Origin: PALSA-505 sp036496025 | Lineage (GTDB): Bacteria; Actinomycetota; Actinomycetes; Streptosporangiales; Streptosporangiaceae | Assembly: GCA_036496025.1 (NCBI GenBank) | Contig: DASXLW010000137.1 | Span: forward strand, 1 to 54,754 | Reading direction: 5' to 3' | DNA length: 54,754 bases | Shown: in pieces, positions 25,331 through 33,385 of the stretch | Layout: each line of letters begins with the position of its first letter | How positions within the stretch are numbered: the stretch's first letter is position 1 | Notes under the pieces: model-generated | What the model was told of the DNA's origin: nothing | Databases searched by the model: none | Seen by the model: the letters and a program-made list of their open reading frames with translations, nothing else | Position numbers and translations under genes: made by a program

Positions 25331-25687
25331 GTGGCTGAGCCAACAACTACCATGCACGTCCGGCAGGTCGGTGACCGTGCGGCGGTGATCGATATCAAGG
25401 GTGATGTCACCGCCGCATCAGAGCCGGTGCTCATGTCGGCCTACGAGCAGGCCGACCGGCAGGGCGCCAGACGGCTGGTGCTGAACTTCCGTGGCCTTGA
25501 GTACATGAACAGCGGCGGCATCGGCATGCTGGTGACCTTCCTGATCCGCGCCAACCGGCAGCGCCAGGAACTCGCCGCTTTCGGCCTGAGTGATCATTAC
25601 CGGGAGATCTTCGAGCTCACGCGGCTGGACGAGGCCATCACGATCTACGACGACGAACGGTCGGCGCTCAGCGACGTCGCGAGCTGA
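25331..25687 (+). CDS. STAS-domain anti-sigma factor antagonist
   Basis: 118 residues from GTG 25331, which directly follows the TAG of the kinase gene. The STAS fold is shown by RAAVIDIKGDVTAASEPVL and LVLNFRGLEYMNSGGIGML; the Ser in NSGG is the expected phosphorylation site. It should be phosphorylated by the adjacent RsbW-like kinase and restored by the SpoIIE phosphatase. Confidence 0.93.
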   Translation: MAEPTTTMHVRQVGDRAAVIDIKGDVTAASEPVLMSAYEQADRQGARRLVLNFRGLEYMNSGGIGMLVTFLIRANRQRQELAAFGLSDHYREIFELTRLDEAITIYDDERSALSDVAS

Positions 25688-25700
25688 GAGGAGGGGAACG

Positions 25701-26573
25701 ATGACCAACCACGCCGGGCCGCCGGATACCCCCCCGACCGAGCAGAGCCCGCGGGCTACCGGTCACCCGGCGGAGGGGGACGCGGCCGCCACGCCGACAC
25801 GGCCGTTGCCCAGGGACGCCGGAAGCTGGGCGTCCAAGGTGGATCGCCTGACCGAGACGCGCGTCGGCGCCCCCGCGGCCAACGTCGTCGGCCGGCGCCT
25901 CACCGGCCCCGTCCAGGGTTTCGGGAAGATGTGGCGGAAGACCTACCGGATGAATATCGGCGCCGGCATAGCGCCGCGGCGGGCCATCGCCACCTGGAAG
26001 GAGCACTTCGCCGAGTTCTGGCCGCAGACAAGCACGTTCGAGCCCTCGCTGACCGGGATCAGCCCTGGCGAGGTGGCCCTGCTGGACGTCGGCATCGGCG
26101 GCGGCGCGCGCCTGTCCACCGGGGTGTTCGTGCTCTACGCGGACGAGGTGTCCTTCACGCTGATGACACCGCAGGGGCACATGTTCGCCGGGTGGATCAC
26201 CTTTTCCGCTGAACGCGCACCGGGCAGCGACGCGCACCAGGCTACGCAAGCGCAGCCGACCGTGGTCCAGACCGAGGTGCTGATGCGGGCCAACGACCCG
26301 CTGTACGAACTGGCGATGGCCCTCGGCGGCCACCGCAAGGAAGACGAGTTCTGGGTTCAGACGATGACCGCGCTGGCGAAGTACCTCGGCGCACCGCCGG
26401 TCGAGGTGCACACCCGCATGGTATGCATTGACCCCAGGCGGCAGTGGGGCAACGCCGGCGCCGTTTGGCACAACTCGATGGTGCGCACCGCGCTGCAGGC
26501 CATGGCCGCGCCCGTCACCGCGATCGCCCACCGTCGCCGGCGCGCGCCAGCCCCGCCAGCCAGACGGTCGTGA
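25701..26573 (+). CDS. Conserved-looking protein of unknown function in partner-switching operon
   Basis: 290 residues; ATG 25701 follows GAGGAGGGG and lies 13 bases after the STAS stop. Residues 1-60 are disordered and Pro/Ala-rich. The globular part has RMNIGAGIAPRRAIATWKEH, a FTLMTPQGHMFAGWITFSAE beta pair, and later LYELAMALGGHRKEDEFWVQ and CIDPRRQWGNAGAVWHNSMV. These motifs look like a fixed family, possibly a lipid- or ligand-binding fold, but I cannot name it. There are no membrane helices. The context suggests a stress or signalling role. Confidence 0.7.
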   Translation: MTNHAGPPDTPPTEQSPRATGHPAEGDAAATPTRPLPRDAGSWASKVDRLTETRVGAPAANVVGRRLTGPVQGFGKMWRKTYRMNIGAGIAPRRAIATWKEHFAEFWPQTSTFEPSLTGISPGEVALLDVGIGGGARLSTGVFVLYADEVSFTLMTPQGHMFAGWITFSAERAPGSDAHQATQAQPTVVQTEVLMRANDPLYELAMALGGHRKEDEFWVQTMTALAKYLGAPPVEVHTRMVCIDPRRQWGNAGAVWHNSMVRTALQAMAAPVTAIAHRRRRAPAPPARRS

Positions 26574-26582
26574 GCCCGGGCG

Positions 26583-27803
26583 ATGACTCTCCCGATCATC
26601 GGTCCCCGTCGCCGGCCGTCGGCCGCTGTCCTGCTGGGCGCCGGCCTGGTGTTGCTGGCCGCCGTGCTGGTCGGCCTGTCGTTGCTCGCCCGCCTGCCGG
26701 AGTATCCGCTCCAGCCGATCATGATCGCGATACCCTCCGCGGCGGTCGGCGTGCTGGTCGCCCGGCGCCAGCCGCGCAACCCGAACGGCTGGCTGCTGAT
26801 CGGGATCGCGGCGGCCATCCTGCTGAGCACCGGGGCCGGAGCGTACTCACTGCTGGTCTACCGGCTCGGGCGAAGCCTGCCCCTCGGTCCGGCCGGGCTG
26901 GTGCTGTACCAGCTCTGGTCGCCCGCTCTCGCGCTGTTCCTGCTGGTGATCTTGCTCTTCCCGGACGGGCAGCCCCCGTCGCCGCGCTGGCGGTGGGTGG
27001 CGTGGGGGTACGGCCTGCTCTGCGTGGTCTACCTGGGCCTGCTGATCGGGGTGGCCATCGACGCGGTCGACGGGCACCGGATCCGCGTCGATGGCTACGG
27101 TGGGCTGACGGTCGTCGACTACCCGGTTGGCCGGTTCGCCATCGCGCAGAACGTCATCCTCATCGTGATCCTGGTGCTCGGGGTCTGCTTCGCCGGCCGC
27201 CAGTTCGTGAGCTGGCGACGCTCGGCCGGGGTCCGGCGCGAGCAGCTGAAGTGGCTCATGTTCGGGTCCGCCGTCGCCATCGTCTGCGCCGCGCTGAGCA
27301 TCCCGGGGCAGACCACTCCCTCCGGGATCTGGGCCGACCTGAACGGCGTGCTCAGCATCGGCTTCATCGCGCTGCCGGTCAGCATCGGCGTCGGGATCCT
27401 GAGGTACCGGCTGTACGAGATCGACCAGGTGATCTCCAGGACGGTGGCGTACGCGATCGTCACCGGGCTGCTGGTCGGCGCGTATGCCGTCCTGGTCACC
27501 ACGGCGCACAGGGTGTTCCCGGACCGGTCGCCGCCCGTCGTCGCCGGGGCGACGCTGGCGGCCGTGGCCCTGTTCAACCCGCTGCGGCGCCGCGTGCAGC
27601 GAGTGGTGGACCGGCGGTTCAACCGGGCCCACTACGACGCCGAGGCGACGATAGCGGCCTTCGCGGTCCGGATGCAGGAGGCGGCCGACCTGGACGAGGT
27701 CCGCAGCGACCTGCTCGCGGTCGCCTACCAGGTCATGGAGCCTGCTCACGTCTCGATCTGGGTACGCAGCCGACCTGAGCCGCAGCCCCGCCGTCAGCCG
27801 TAG
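26583..27803 (+). CDS. Polytopic sensor-like membrane protein lacking a kinase domain
   Basis: The 406-residue product has about eight hydrophobic helices (for example AVLLGAGLVLLAAVLVGLSL and FLLVILLFPDGQP), then a short cytosolic part: LRYRLYEIDQVISRTVAYAI, VVDRRFNRAHYDAEATIAAF and LLAVAYQVMEPAHVSIWVRS. This is exactly the membrane module that precedes GAF/kinase or RsbU domains in many actinobacterial sensors, but the protein stops there. It may pair with the cytosolic GAF/SpoIIE protein of the same operon. The last codons and the stop are inside an 18-bp tandem repeat. Confidence 0.82.
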   Translation: MTLPIIGPRRRPSAAVLLGAGLVLLAAVLVGLSLLARLPEYPLQPIMIAIPSAAVGVLVARRQPRNPNGWLLIGIAAAILLSTGAGAYSLLVYRLGRSLPLGPAGLVLYQLWSPALALFLLVILLFPDGQPPSPRWRWVAWGYGLLCVVYLGLLIGVAIDAVDGHRIRVDGYGGLTVVDYPVGRFAIAQNVILIVILVLGVCFAGRQFVSWRRSAGVRREQLKWLMFGSAVAIVCAALSIPGQTTPSGIWADLNGVLSIGFIALPVSIGVGILRYRLYEIDQVISRTVAYAIVTGLLVGAYAVLVTTAHRVFPDRSPPVVAGATLAAVALFNPLRRRVQRVVDRRFNRAHYDAEATIAAFAVRMQEAADLDEVRSDLLAVAYQVMEPAHVSIWVRSRPEPQPRRQP

Positions 27804-27839
27804 CCCCGCCGTCAGCCGCAGCCCCGCCGTCAGCCGTAG
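27781..27839. repeat. 18-bp tandem repeat carrying the stop codons of two convergent genes
   Basis: Units CGYAGCCCCGCCGTCAGC (Y = C or T) start at 27781, 27799 and 27817, with a partial copy at 27835. The rightward stop TAG (27801-27803) and the leftward stop TGA (27830-27832) both fall within the repeat. Confidence 0.9.
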
Positions 27840-29467
27840 TGCCGCAGCCGTGGCCAGATCTGGGCCCACGGGTGCCGGGGCCCGGTGCACACGTAGACGT
27901 GGCCGCCCCATTCCTGGTTGTGCACGCCGTACGGGTTGGACAGCGTGGCCGCCGTCCGCACCCGGGTGAAGAACCGCCCGAGGTAGCCGGCGTAGCCGGT
28001 CACGTCGGCGGGGCCGGGCGCGACGGCCACCACCGTGCTGGCGTGCGGGTTGCCGGGCCCCCACCACCAGTAGGTGTTGTGCCCGCTCACGGCCTCGGGC
28101 AGGCCCGTCCCCCGGCCCAGTTCGTTGATGGCTCCGGCTTCGCCGTACTCGCCGGTGAAGATCACGGCGTTCGCTTGCTGACCGGGCGGCAGGGATACCC
28201 AGACCCGGCGGACGGTGCCGACCAGCTGCGGCCATCCGACGGACTCGGCCAGTTCCTGGTTCACCTTGTAGGCCCAGCCGCTATCGGCCACCGGAAGCAC
28301 CGGCAGCACGATGGGCACGGCCACCGCGACACTGATCGCGGTGGCCAGCATGAGATTGCGCACCCGGCCTTGGCGGGCCGCCAGCAACCCGTCGATGGCC
28401 ACGGCGCCCGCCGCGAGCAAGTACACGTACGCGCCGGCCAGATAGTAGATCTTCGCGCCGGTGGTCAGGGCGAAGAATACGAACAGCAGCCCGTAGGCCC
28501 AGGCCAGCGCCCGCCACAGCGGCCGGCCGGACCGCCAGAGGAAGCGCAGCCCGGCGATCCACACCCACACCAGCGCGATGGCCGACATGATCAGCTGTCC
28601 GATGACCCAGTTGCCGATGTTGCCGAGACCGCCGTTTTCCTGGTTCAGCACGCGAGTCATGGCGATCGTCGCCCAGTGGTGCTGTACCTGCCACCACAGG
28701 TCGGGAACGGTGAAGGCGATAGCGATCACGGCCCCCGCCGCGAACCAGCGGTTCCAGAGTATCCGGCGGCCGCCGCTGAGCAGTGCGCCGGCGAACAGGG
28801 CCAGGGCGAACAGGCCCACGCTGTGCTTGTTGGCCAGCCCCAGGCCCAGGACCACGCCGGCGGGCAGCCACCAGCGGCAGTCGCCGGTCCGCCCGATCCG
28901 GGCGACGATGAACGCCAGGCCCGCCCAGGCCAGCACGTCGAAGGCCGTCGGCCCGAACAGGTGATCGATGGCCAGCAGGGCGGGCATGGTGGCGGTCGCC
29001 ACCGCGGCCAGCAGCTGCGCGCGCCGGCCACCGCCGAACTCGCGCGCGGTCAGCCCGGCGACCACCACCGTGGCCCACGCGGCCAGCGCCGGCCACAGGT
29101 GCAGGCCGGGCAGCGATACGCCGAACAGCCACAGCGACACCCGGGCCACCAGCGGCGTCAGGACCGGCTGATCAACGTAGCTGGCCTGCAGATGCCGGGC
29201 GCTGTCCAGGAAATACAGCTCATCGCGGTGGAAGCCGTACCGCGCCGACAGCGCCATCAGCACGGCGAACACGATGCCGCCCACCACGATCACGCGGCGG
29301 TCAAAGGCGGGCATCGGCGCCGCCGCGGCACTCGCGCCCGCCTCGGCGGGACGCTCGGTCATCAGGTCAGCGACCTGGCCTTGATCCCGGGCAGGCTCCG
29401 GAGTCGGCGACCCGTTCCGCCGCGGGCCCGGCCGCCATCCGGACTTGCGCGCGCCGGCGTCAGGCAC
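27830..29467 (-). CDS. GT39/ArnT-like membrane glycosyltransferase
   Basis: This integral membrane protein has up to 545 residues. It begins with a disordered N-terminus; ATG 29362 is a plausible alternative start that removes it. The first loop reads ARYGFHRDELYFLDSARHL, the acidic DE motif of PMT/ArnT-type GT-C transferases (about residues 78-80), followed by ~10 helices and WWQVQHHWATIAMTR. The C-terminal ~130 residues form a periplasmic domain ending near EWGGHVYVCTGPRHPW. Such enzymes move a sugar from a polyprenyl-phosphate donor to a lipid or protein on the outer face. GTG 29467 overlaps the WS/DGAT stop by eight bases. Confidence 0.87.
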   Translation of the reverse strand: MPDAGARKSGWRPGPRRNGSPTPEPARDQGQVADLMTERPAEAGASAAAAPMPAFDRRVIVVGGIVFAVLMALSARYGFHRDELYFLDSARHLQASYVDQPVLTPLVARVSLWLFGVSLPGLHLWPALAAWATVVVAGLTAREFGGGRRAQLLAAVATATMPALLAIDHLFGPTAFDVLAWAGLAFIVARIGRTGDCRWWLPAGVVLGLGLANKHSVGLFALALFAGALLSGGRRILWNRWFAAGAVIAIAFTVPDLWWQVQHHWATIAMTRVLNQENGGLGNIGNWVIGQLIMSAIALVWVWIAGLRFLWRSGRPLWRALAWAYGLLFVFFALTTGAKIYYLAGAYVYLLAAGAVAIDGLLAARQGRVRNLMLATAISVAVAVPIVLPVLPVADSGWAYKVNQELAESVGWPQLVGTVRRVWVSLPPGQQANAVIFTGEYGEAGAINELGRGTGLPEAVSGHNTYWWWGPGNPHASTVVAVAPGPADVTGYAGYLGRFFTRVRTAATLSNPYGVHNQEWGGHVYVCTGPRHPWAQIWPRLRHYG

Positions 29468-30782
29468 CGGCCGGCGCTGGTCGGGCGGCCGGGAGGCGGG
29501 CGATCAGCGCCGCGGCTTCGGCCTGCATGTCGCGGGCGAGCTGATCGACGTCGGATAGCAGCGTGGGGTCCGCGACCAGCCCGAAGTTCAGGGAATTGGC
29601 GAGTGATATCACCGCGACGCGGAGCGCGTGGTGCTCACGGATCTCGGCCAGCGAGTAGAGTGCGCGCACCGGCGTGCCCAGCACCTGCACCGGCCGGCGG
29701 GGACCGGGAACGTTGGACACGTTCAACGCAAACGACCGGGGGTGGGTGAGGACCCGCTCGGCGAACCGCCGGAGCCGCGGAGCACGCGCGAGCTGGCGCA
29801 TGAGCGTGTCGAGCTGCTGGGCGTCGTGACCCTGCTTGCGCGCTCTGGTGGCATCCCGGATGGCGGCGAGGCGCTCGACCGGATCCGCCGAGCCGAGCGG
29901 CAGGTCCAGGCAGAAGAACGAATCGCGGTTGCCCGGCTGGGGGACGTCATCGCCCCGCGCGGGCGGCAGCCCGTGCAGGCTCACCGGCACCTTCACCCGG
30001 ACGGCGCCGAGGTGACCATGATGAGCCTCGAGCCAGCGCCGCAGCCCGCCTGCCACCACCGTCAGCACCGCATCGTTGATGGTGGCGCCGTCATTGGCGG
30101 CCGCCGCCTCGTGCAGCTCGTCGAGTCCGACGGTGGTGAAGGCCACCGTGCGCCAGGCGTCGATGTGCCCGTTGAACGGCGATCGCAGCCACGGCTGCGG
30201 CATCTCCCGCGCGGCGGTCCGCAGGCCGGCCAGGCGGTGGTGCACAGCCGGATCCCCGCGCCTCGGCGTTCGCGGCCGCCGGGCGGAGCCGGCGCCGCCA
30301 CGGGCAGAGTCCGGTCCGGCGTCCCACAGCACCTCGCTGGCCAACCGCATCCCGGTCATGCCGTCCGCTAGGGCGTGGTGAATGCGCCAGATCAAGGCGC
30401 TGCCGCCCCCGGGCAGCTGCGGTATCACGTCCATCCGCCACAGCGGGCGTGAACGGTCCAGGCGCTGGGAGAAGATGCCCGCCACCGCGGTCCGGAATCG
30501 AGCCTCATCGGCCTCGGCGCGTTCTGATTCCACTACATGGGCGCGCACGTCCACGTGCGGGTCCGGCAGCCACCACGGCTCGCCGTCGATCTCGCCCAGG
30601 CGCATGCTCAGCTCGGGCGCCCGGGGCAGGCGGCTGCCGATCGAGGACCTCAGCAGGTCCAAGTCCACCGGGCCGGACAACTCGATCACCTTGCACGTGT
30701 GCCCGGCCACGGTCTCGTTCTCCAGCGCCAGGATGCTCAGGTCCTCCGGCGACAGCGGGCGCGCGTCCCGGTCCCCCGTCAC
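29460..30782 (-). CDS. Wax ester synthase/diacylglycerol acyltransferase (WS/DGAT)
   Basis: The 440-residue product esterifies acyl-CoA to fatty alcohols or diacylglycerol, making wax esters or triacylglycerol at the membrane surface. The catalytic HHxxxDG is HHALADG at residues 135-141, after PLWRMDVIPQLPGG. LSPEDLSILALENET opens the protein and ALNVSNVPGPRRPV is near the end, a family signature. GTG 30782 is used since homology begins at residue 8. The upstream in-frame stretch is a direct repeat. It overlaps the glycosyltransferase gene downstream. Confidence 0.92.
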   Translation of the reverse strand: MTGDRDARPLSPEDLSILALENETVAGHTCKVIELSGPVDLDLLRSSIGSRLPRAPELSMRLGEIDGEPWWLPDPHVDVRAHVVESERAEADEARFRTAVAGIFSQRLDRSRPLWRMDVIPQLPGGGSALIWRIHHALADGMTGMRLASEVLWDAGPDSARGGAGSARRPRTPRRGDPAVHHRLAGLRTAAREMPQPWLRSPFNGHIDAWRTVAFTTVGLDELHEAAAANDGATINDAVLTVVAGGLRRWLEAHHGHLGAVRVKVPVSLHGLPPARGDDVPQPGNRDSFFCLDLPLGSADPVERLAAIRDATRARKQGHDAQQLDTLMRQLARAPRLRRFAERVLTHPRSFALNVSNVPGPRRPVQVLGTPVRALYSLAEIREHHALRVAVISLANSLNFGLVADPTLLSDVDQLARDMQAEAAALIARLPAARPAPAGA

Positions 30783-30786
30783 GTAA

Positions 30787-30844
30787 CCAATTAAGCACCG
30801 CTCGCGGCGGATAGGAAAGCTAATTAGGCACCGCTCGCGGCGGA
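30787..30844. repeat. Two 25-bp direct repeats upstream of the WS/DGAT gene
   Basis: Copies at 30787-30811 and 30820-30844 match at 23 of 25 positions and have a 33-bp period. Each ends GCACCGCTCGCGGCGGA, which holds the small dyad CCGC-TC-GCGG, and begins with an AT-rich AATTA core. The position, just before GTG 30782 and about 90 bp before the divergent VOC gene, fits an operator. Confidence 0.65.
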
Positions 30845-30934
30845 GGGAAGCCCCCGCGGCCACGGAGCGCCGGGGATCCGGCCCGGGACCGCGCCTGCCA
30901 GGCCGTGGCCCCGCTGGGCTGCGACAGTGGACGG

Positions 30935-31324
30935 ATGACAAGTATTCAGCCGGAACTGTGGGTCGAGCGCGCCAGCCAGGCCGTCACGTTCTACACCGCC
31001 GCGTTCGGGGCACGCGTCCTGCACCGCGTCGGGGAGGGCGACGACATCGTCGTGCAACTGGCCGTGGGCGAAGCGGCGTTCTGGGTGGCAGCGGCCGCGG
31101 CGGACAGGGACCGGCTCAGCCCGCGGGCGATCGGCGGTGCGACCAGCCGGACCTTGCTGGTGACCGACGACCCGGACGCCGTCCTGCGCCGTGCGGTCGA
31201 GGCCGGTGCCACCCAGACGTCTGCGGCCGGCGAGGAGCACGGCTGGCGGCTGGGCCGGATCATCGATCCGTTCGGGCACGAATGGGAGATCGGCAAGCCG
31301 ATCGGGCCCTGGCCGCCGGCCTGA
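30935..31324 (+). CDS. VOC (glyoxalase/bleomycin-resistance fold) family protein
   Basis: 129 residues from ATG 30935. The fold is seen in ASQAVTFYTAAFGARVLHRV, VQLAVGEAAFWVAAAAAD and the C-terminal IIDPFGHEWEIGKPIG with the usual DPFGHxW metal/substrate region. It may be an isomerase-type or binding protein; the ligand is unknown. It is divergent from the WS/DGAT gene and followed after 50 bp by a second VOC gene. Confidence 0.87.
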   Translation: MTSIQPELWVERASQAVTFYTAAFGARVLHRVGEGDDIVVQLAVGEAAFWVAAAAADRDRLSPRAIGGATSRTLLVTDDPDAVLRRAVEAGATQTSAAGEEHGWRLGRIIDPFGHEWEIGKPIGPWPPA

Positions 31325-31374
31325 CGCCCGCCCTGCTGGCCGTGGATCCGGCCGGCCGGGGCAGAATCGGCGGT

Positions 31375-31758
31375 ATGAGCGTGCAGTTGAACCACACCAT
31401 CGTCGCCTGCCGCGACCAGCAGCGGTCCGCGGCCTTCCTCACCGGGATCCTGGGCTTGCCGGCCGCGACCAGGTTCGGGCATTTCCTGGTGGTCGAGGCG
31501 GATAACGGCGTGTCGCTGGATTTCTCCGAGACCAGCGGGGATATCGCCGCCCAGCATTACGCGTTCCTGGTCGGCGAAGAGGAGTTCGACGCCGCGTTCG
31601 CGCGCATCAGCGAGCAGGCCCTGGACTACTGGGCCGATCCGGGCCAGACCCGGCGCGGGGAGATCAACCGCCGGGACGGCGGCCGCGGCCTGTACTTCCA
31701 GGACCCCGACGGACACCTGCTGGAGATCCTCACCCGGCCGTATGGCAGCGGCGGCTAG
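31375..31758 (+). CDS. VOC family protein (dioxygenase/glyoxalase-like)
   Basis: 127 residues from ATG 31375. It has LNHTIVACRDQQRSAAFLTG with a metal-ligand His, DNGVSLDFSE, QHYAFLV with a second His, and YFQDPDGHLLEILTRPY, which ends with the expected Glu ligand. It is clearly related to the VOC protein at 34110 (shared NGVSLDF, DPDGHxxEIxTRP). Its substrate is unknown. Confidence 0.9.
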   Translation: MSVQLNHTIVACRDQQRSAAFLTGILGLPAATRFGHFLVVEADNGVSLDFSETSGDIAAQHYAFLVGEEEFDAAFARISEQALDYWADPGQTRRGEINRRDGGRGLYFQDPDGHLLEILTRPYGSGG

Positions 31759-31790
31759 CCGGCGGCCCGTACCGCCGATCGGAGGCGCAG

Positions 31791-32294
31791 ATGGACCAGG
31801 CACTCCCGGGGCGCTCCGGCCGCCTGCTCGGCCGGAGCCTGCTCACCCTGGCCAACGTGATCACCGCGGTGGCGCCGGTGACCGCGGACTGGAATGACTC
31901 GCACATATTCAACGAGCGCTGGCCGGGGCACGCCCGGTTCCACGGCGTGACCACGCTGGCGATGACCACCGCGCTGTCGTCGGCCAACATCTGGTCGCTC
32001 TGGTCCGGTGACGGCGACCAGGCCAGGGCCGGGTTCTTCGCGGCTGCCGTTCCGGTCGCCTACTGGGCCCCGTTCTTTCTGGCCCCCCTGGTCCCGGGCA
32101 CGACGGTCGATGATCCGCCGCACCCGGTGGGACGGGTGGCAGGAATGCCGGTCAGCCTGCTGGGCGCGGCGGCCACCACCGTGACCGCGGCGGCCGGCTG
32201 GTTCATCGACCGCCGTTCCGCCCGCCGGGCCAACGATCCCACCAGGAACGAGGCGGCGCAGGAAGGCACGCATGAACGCGACCGGAGGCCATGA
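31791..32294 (+). CDS. DUF6640-like four-helix membrane protein
   Basis: 167 residues with four hydrophobic segments. ADWNDSHIFNERWPGHARFH near residue 33 resembles the conserved block of the DUF6640 family of small bacterial and fungal membrane proteins, whose role is unknown. GGAGGCGCAG lies before ATG 31791. It follows the VOC gene by 32 bp and may be in its operon. Confidence 0.75.
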   Translation: MDQALPGRSGRLLGRSLLTLANVITAVAPVTADWNDSHIFNERWPGHARFHGVTTLAMTTALSSANIWSLWSGDGDQARAGFFAAAVPVAYWAPFFLAPLVPGTTVDDPPHPVGRVAGMPVSLLGAAATTVTAAAGWFIDRRSARRANDPTRNEAAQEGTHERDRRP

Positions 32295-32418
32295 CGACCC
32301 GCGATGGGATGCCTTCGTGACCACTGCACTCACTGGCCGACCTCGACCGCCTGACCAGGCTGCTGGTCATGGCCGCGGCCGAGAACGCGTGATCGCCGCG
32401 GCGATGAGGTAGTAGCTG

Positions 32419-32850
32419 ATGACAACGCGGCCGCCCCTGGCGGAGCAACTGGACCTGGCGCCCCACCCCGAAGGCGGCTGGTACCGCGAGACCTGGCGGT
32501 CGCCGGTGTCGCTGCGGCCCGAGGGTTATGACGGGCAGCGCAGCGCCGCGACTGCGATCTATTTCCTGCTGCAGCCGGGCGAGCGAGCCCGATGGCACGT
32601 CGTGCGCTCCGATGAGCTGTGGCTGTGGCACGGCGGCGGCCCACTGGCTCTGCAGCTGGGGGGTGCGGGCGGCGAGCCGGCGACCGGAACAGATATCGTG
32701 CTCGGCGCTGACCTGGCCGCCGGCCAGCAACCGCAGGCCCTGGTGCCCGGCGGTGTCTGGCAGTGCGCCGCTCCTGCCGGCGAGGCGCCGGCCCTGGTCA
32801 GTTGCGTGGTCGTTCCCGGTTTTGACTTCGCCGACTTTCGCGTGCTGTGA
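32419..32850 (+). CDS. DUF985/Cupin_5 family protein
   Basis: The 143-residue RmlC-like cupin opens PHPEGGWYRETWRS, the hallmark of the family, followed by TAIYFLLQPGERARWHVVRS and DELWLWHGGGPL. The C-terminal strand is PGFDFADFRVL. No catalytic role is established for the family. Its 3' end overlaps by 53 bp the end of the convergent permease half. The 124-bp gap upstream holds only a short coding-like scrap ending LVMAAAENA at 32389. Confidence 0.88.
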   Translation: MTTRPPLAEQLDLAPHPEGGWYRETWRSPVSLRPEGYDGQRSAATAIYFLLQPGERARWHVVRSDELWLWHGGGPLALQLGGAGGEPATGTDIVLGADLAAGQQPQALVPGGVWQCAAPAGEAPALVSCVVVPGFDFADFRVL

Positions 32851-33385
32851 CCGGCGGCGCGCCACCCGCGTAGCCGCCTTCCCTCACCGGGGACGGGTCC
32901 GGTGGCCGGCGGGCGAACGGCCGCACGCCGTGGTAACCGATGAGCACCATCAGCGTGCCGGCGGCGATGCCGGTGATCGAGAAGGTACTGGTGAACTTGA
33001 TGGTCAGGTTGCCGATGCCGGCGATGATGCCTGCCGCCAGCGGCACCAGGTTGACCGGATCGGCGAAATTGACCCGGTTCTCGACCCAGATCTTGGCGCC
33101 CAGCAGCCCGATCATCCCGTACAGCACCAGCGTGATGCCGCCGAGGACGCCACCTGGCGTGGCGGCGACGACCGCGCCGAACTTGGGGCAGAACCCGAAC
33201 AGGATCGCGACCGTGGCCGCGATGTAGTAGGCCAGCGTGGAATAGACCCGCGTCGCCGCCATGACCCCGATGTTCTCGGCATAGGTCGTGGTCGGCGAGC
33301 CGCCCACCGCCGACGCCAGCGCGGTGCCGATGCCGTCGCCGATGAACGCCCGCCCCAGGTACGGGTCGAGGTCATCGCCGGTCAT
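32798..33385 (-). CDS. Uracil/xanthine permease (NCS2), C-terminal half after frame break
   Basis: A frame of 195 residues starts at ATG 33385 inside the stop of the N-terminal half (ATGA). It begins MTGDDLDPYLGRAFIGDG, then GGSPTTTYAENIGVMAATRV, the conserved NCS2 block, and about six helices. The last ~30 residues are hydrophilic. In intact NCS2 transporters these two frames are one protein. GGAG sits three bases before the ATG, so reinitiation is possible; alternatively the gene is broken by a 2-bp AT duplication (33384-33387). Confidence 0.8.
   Translation of the reverse strand: MTGDDLDPYLGRAFIGDGIGTALASAVGGSPTTTYAENIGVMAATRVYSTLAYYIAATVAILFGFCPKFGAVVAATPGGVLGGITLVLYGMIGLLGAKIWVENRVNFADPVNLVPLAAGIIAGIGNLTIKFTSTFSITGIAAGTLMVLIGYHGVRPFARRPPDPSPVREGGYAGGAPPVTARESRRSQNRERPRN

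Noticed and set aside
27839..29749. Rightward open frame of over 600 codons opposite the GT39-like gene
   Set aside because: Composition is Gly/Arg/His/Gln-rich without any domain, and the other strand encodes a membrane enzyme.
32295..32418. Short gene between the DUF6640-like and DUF985 genes
   Set aside because: Only a ~20-codon protein-like scrap (ending LVMAAAENA) without start; too short to call.
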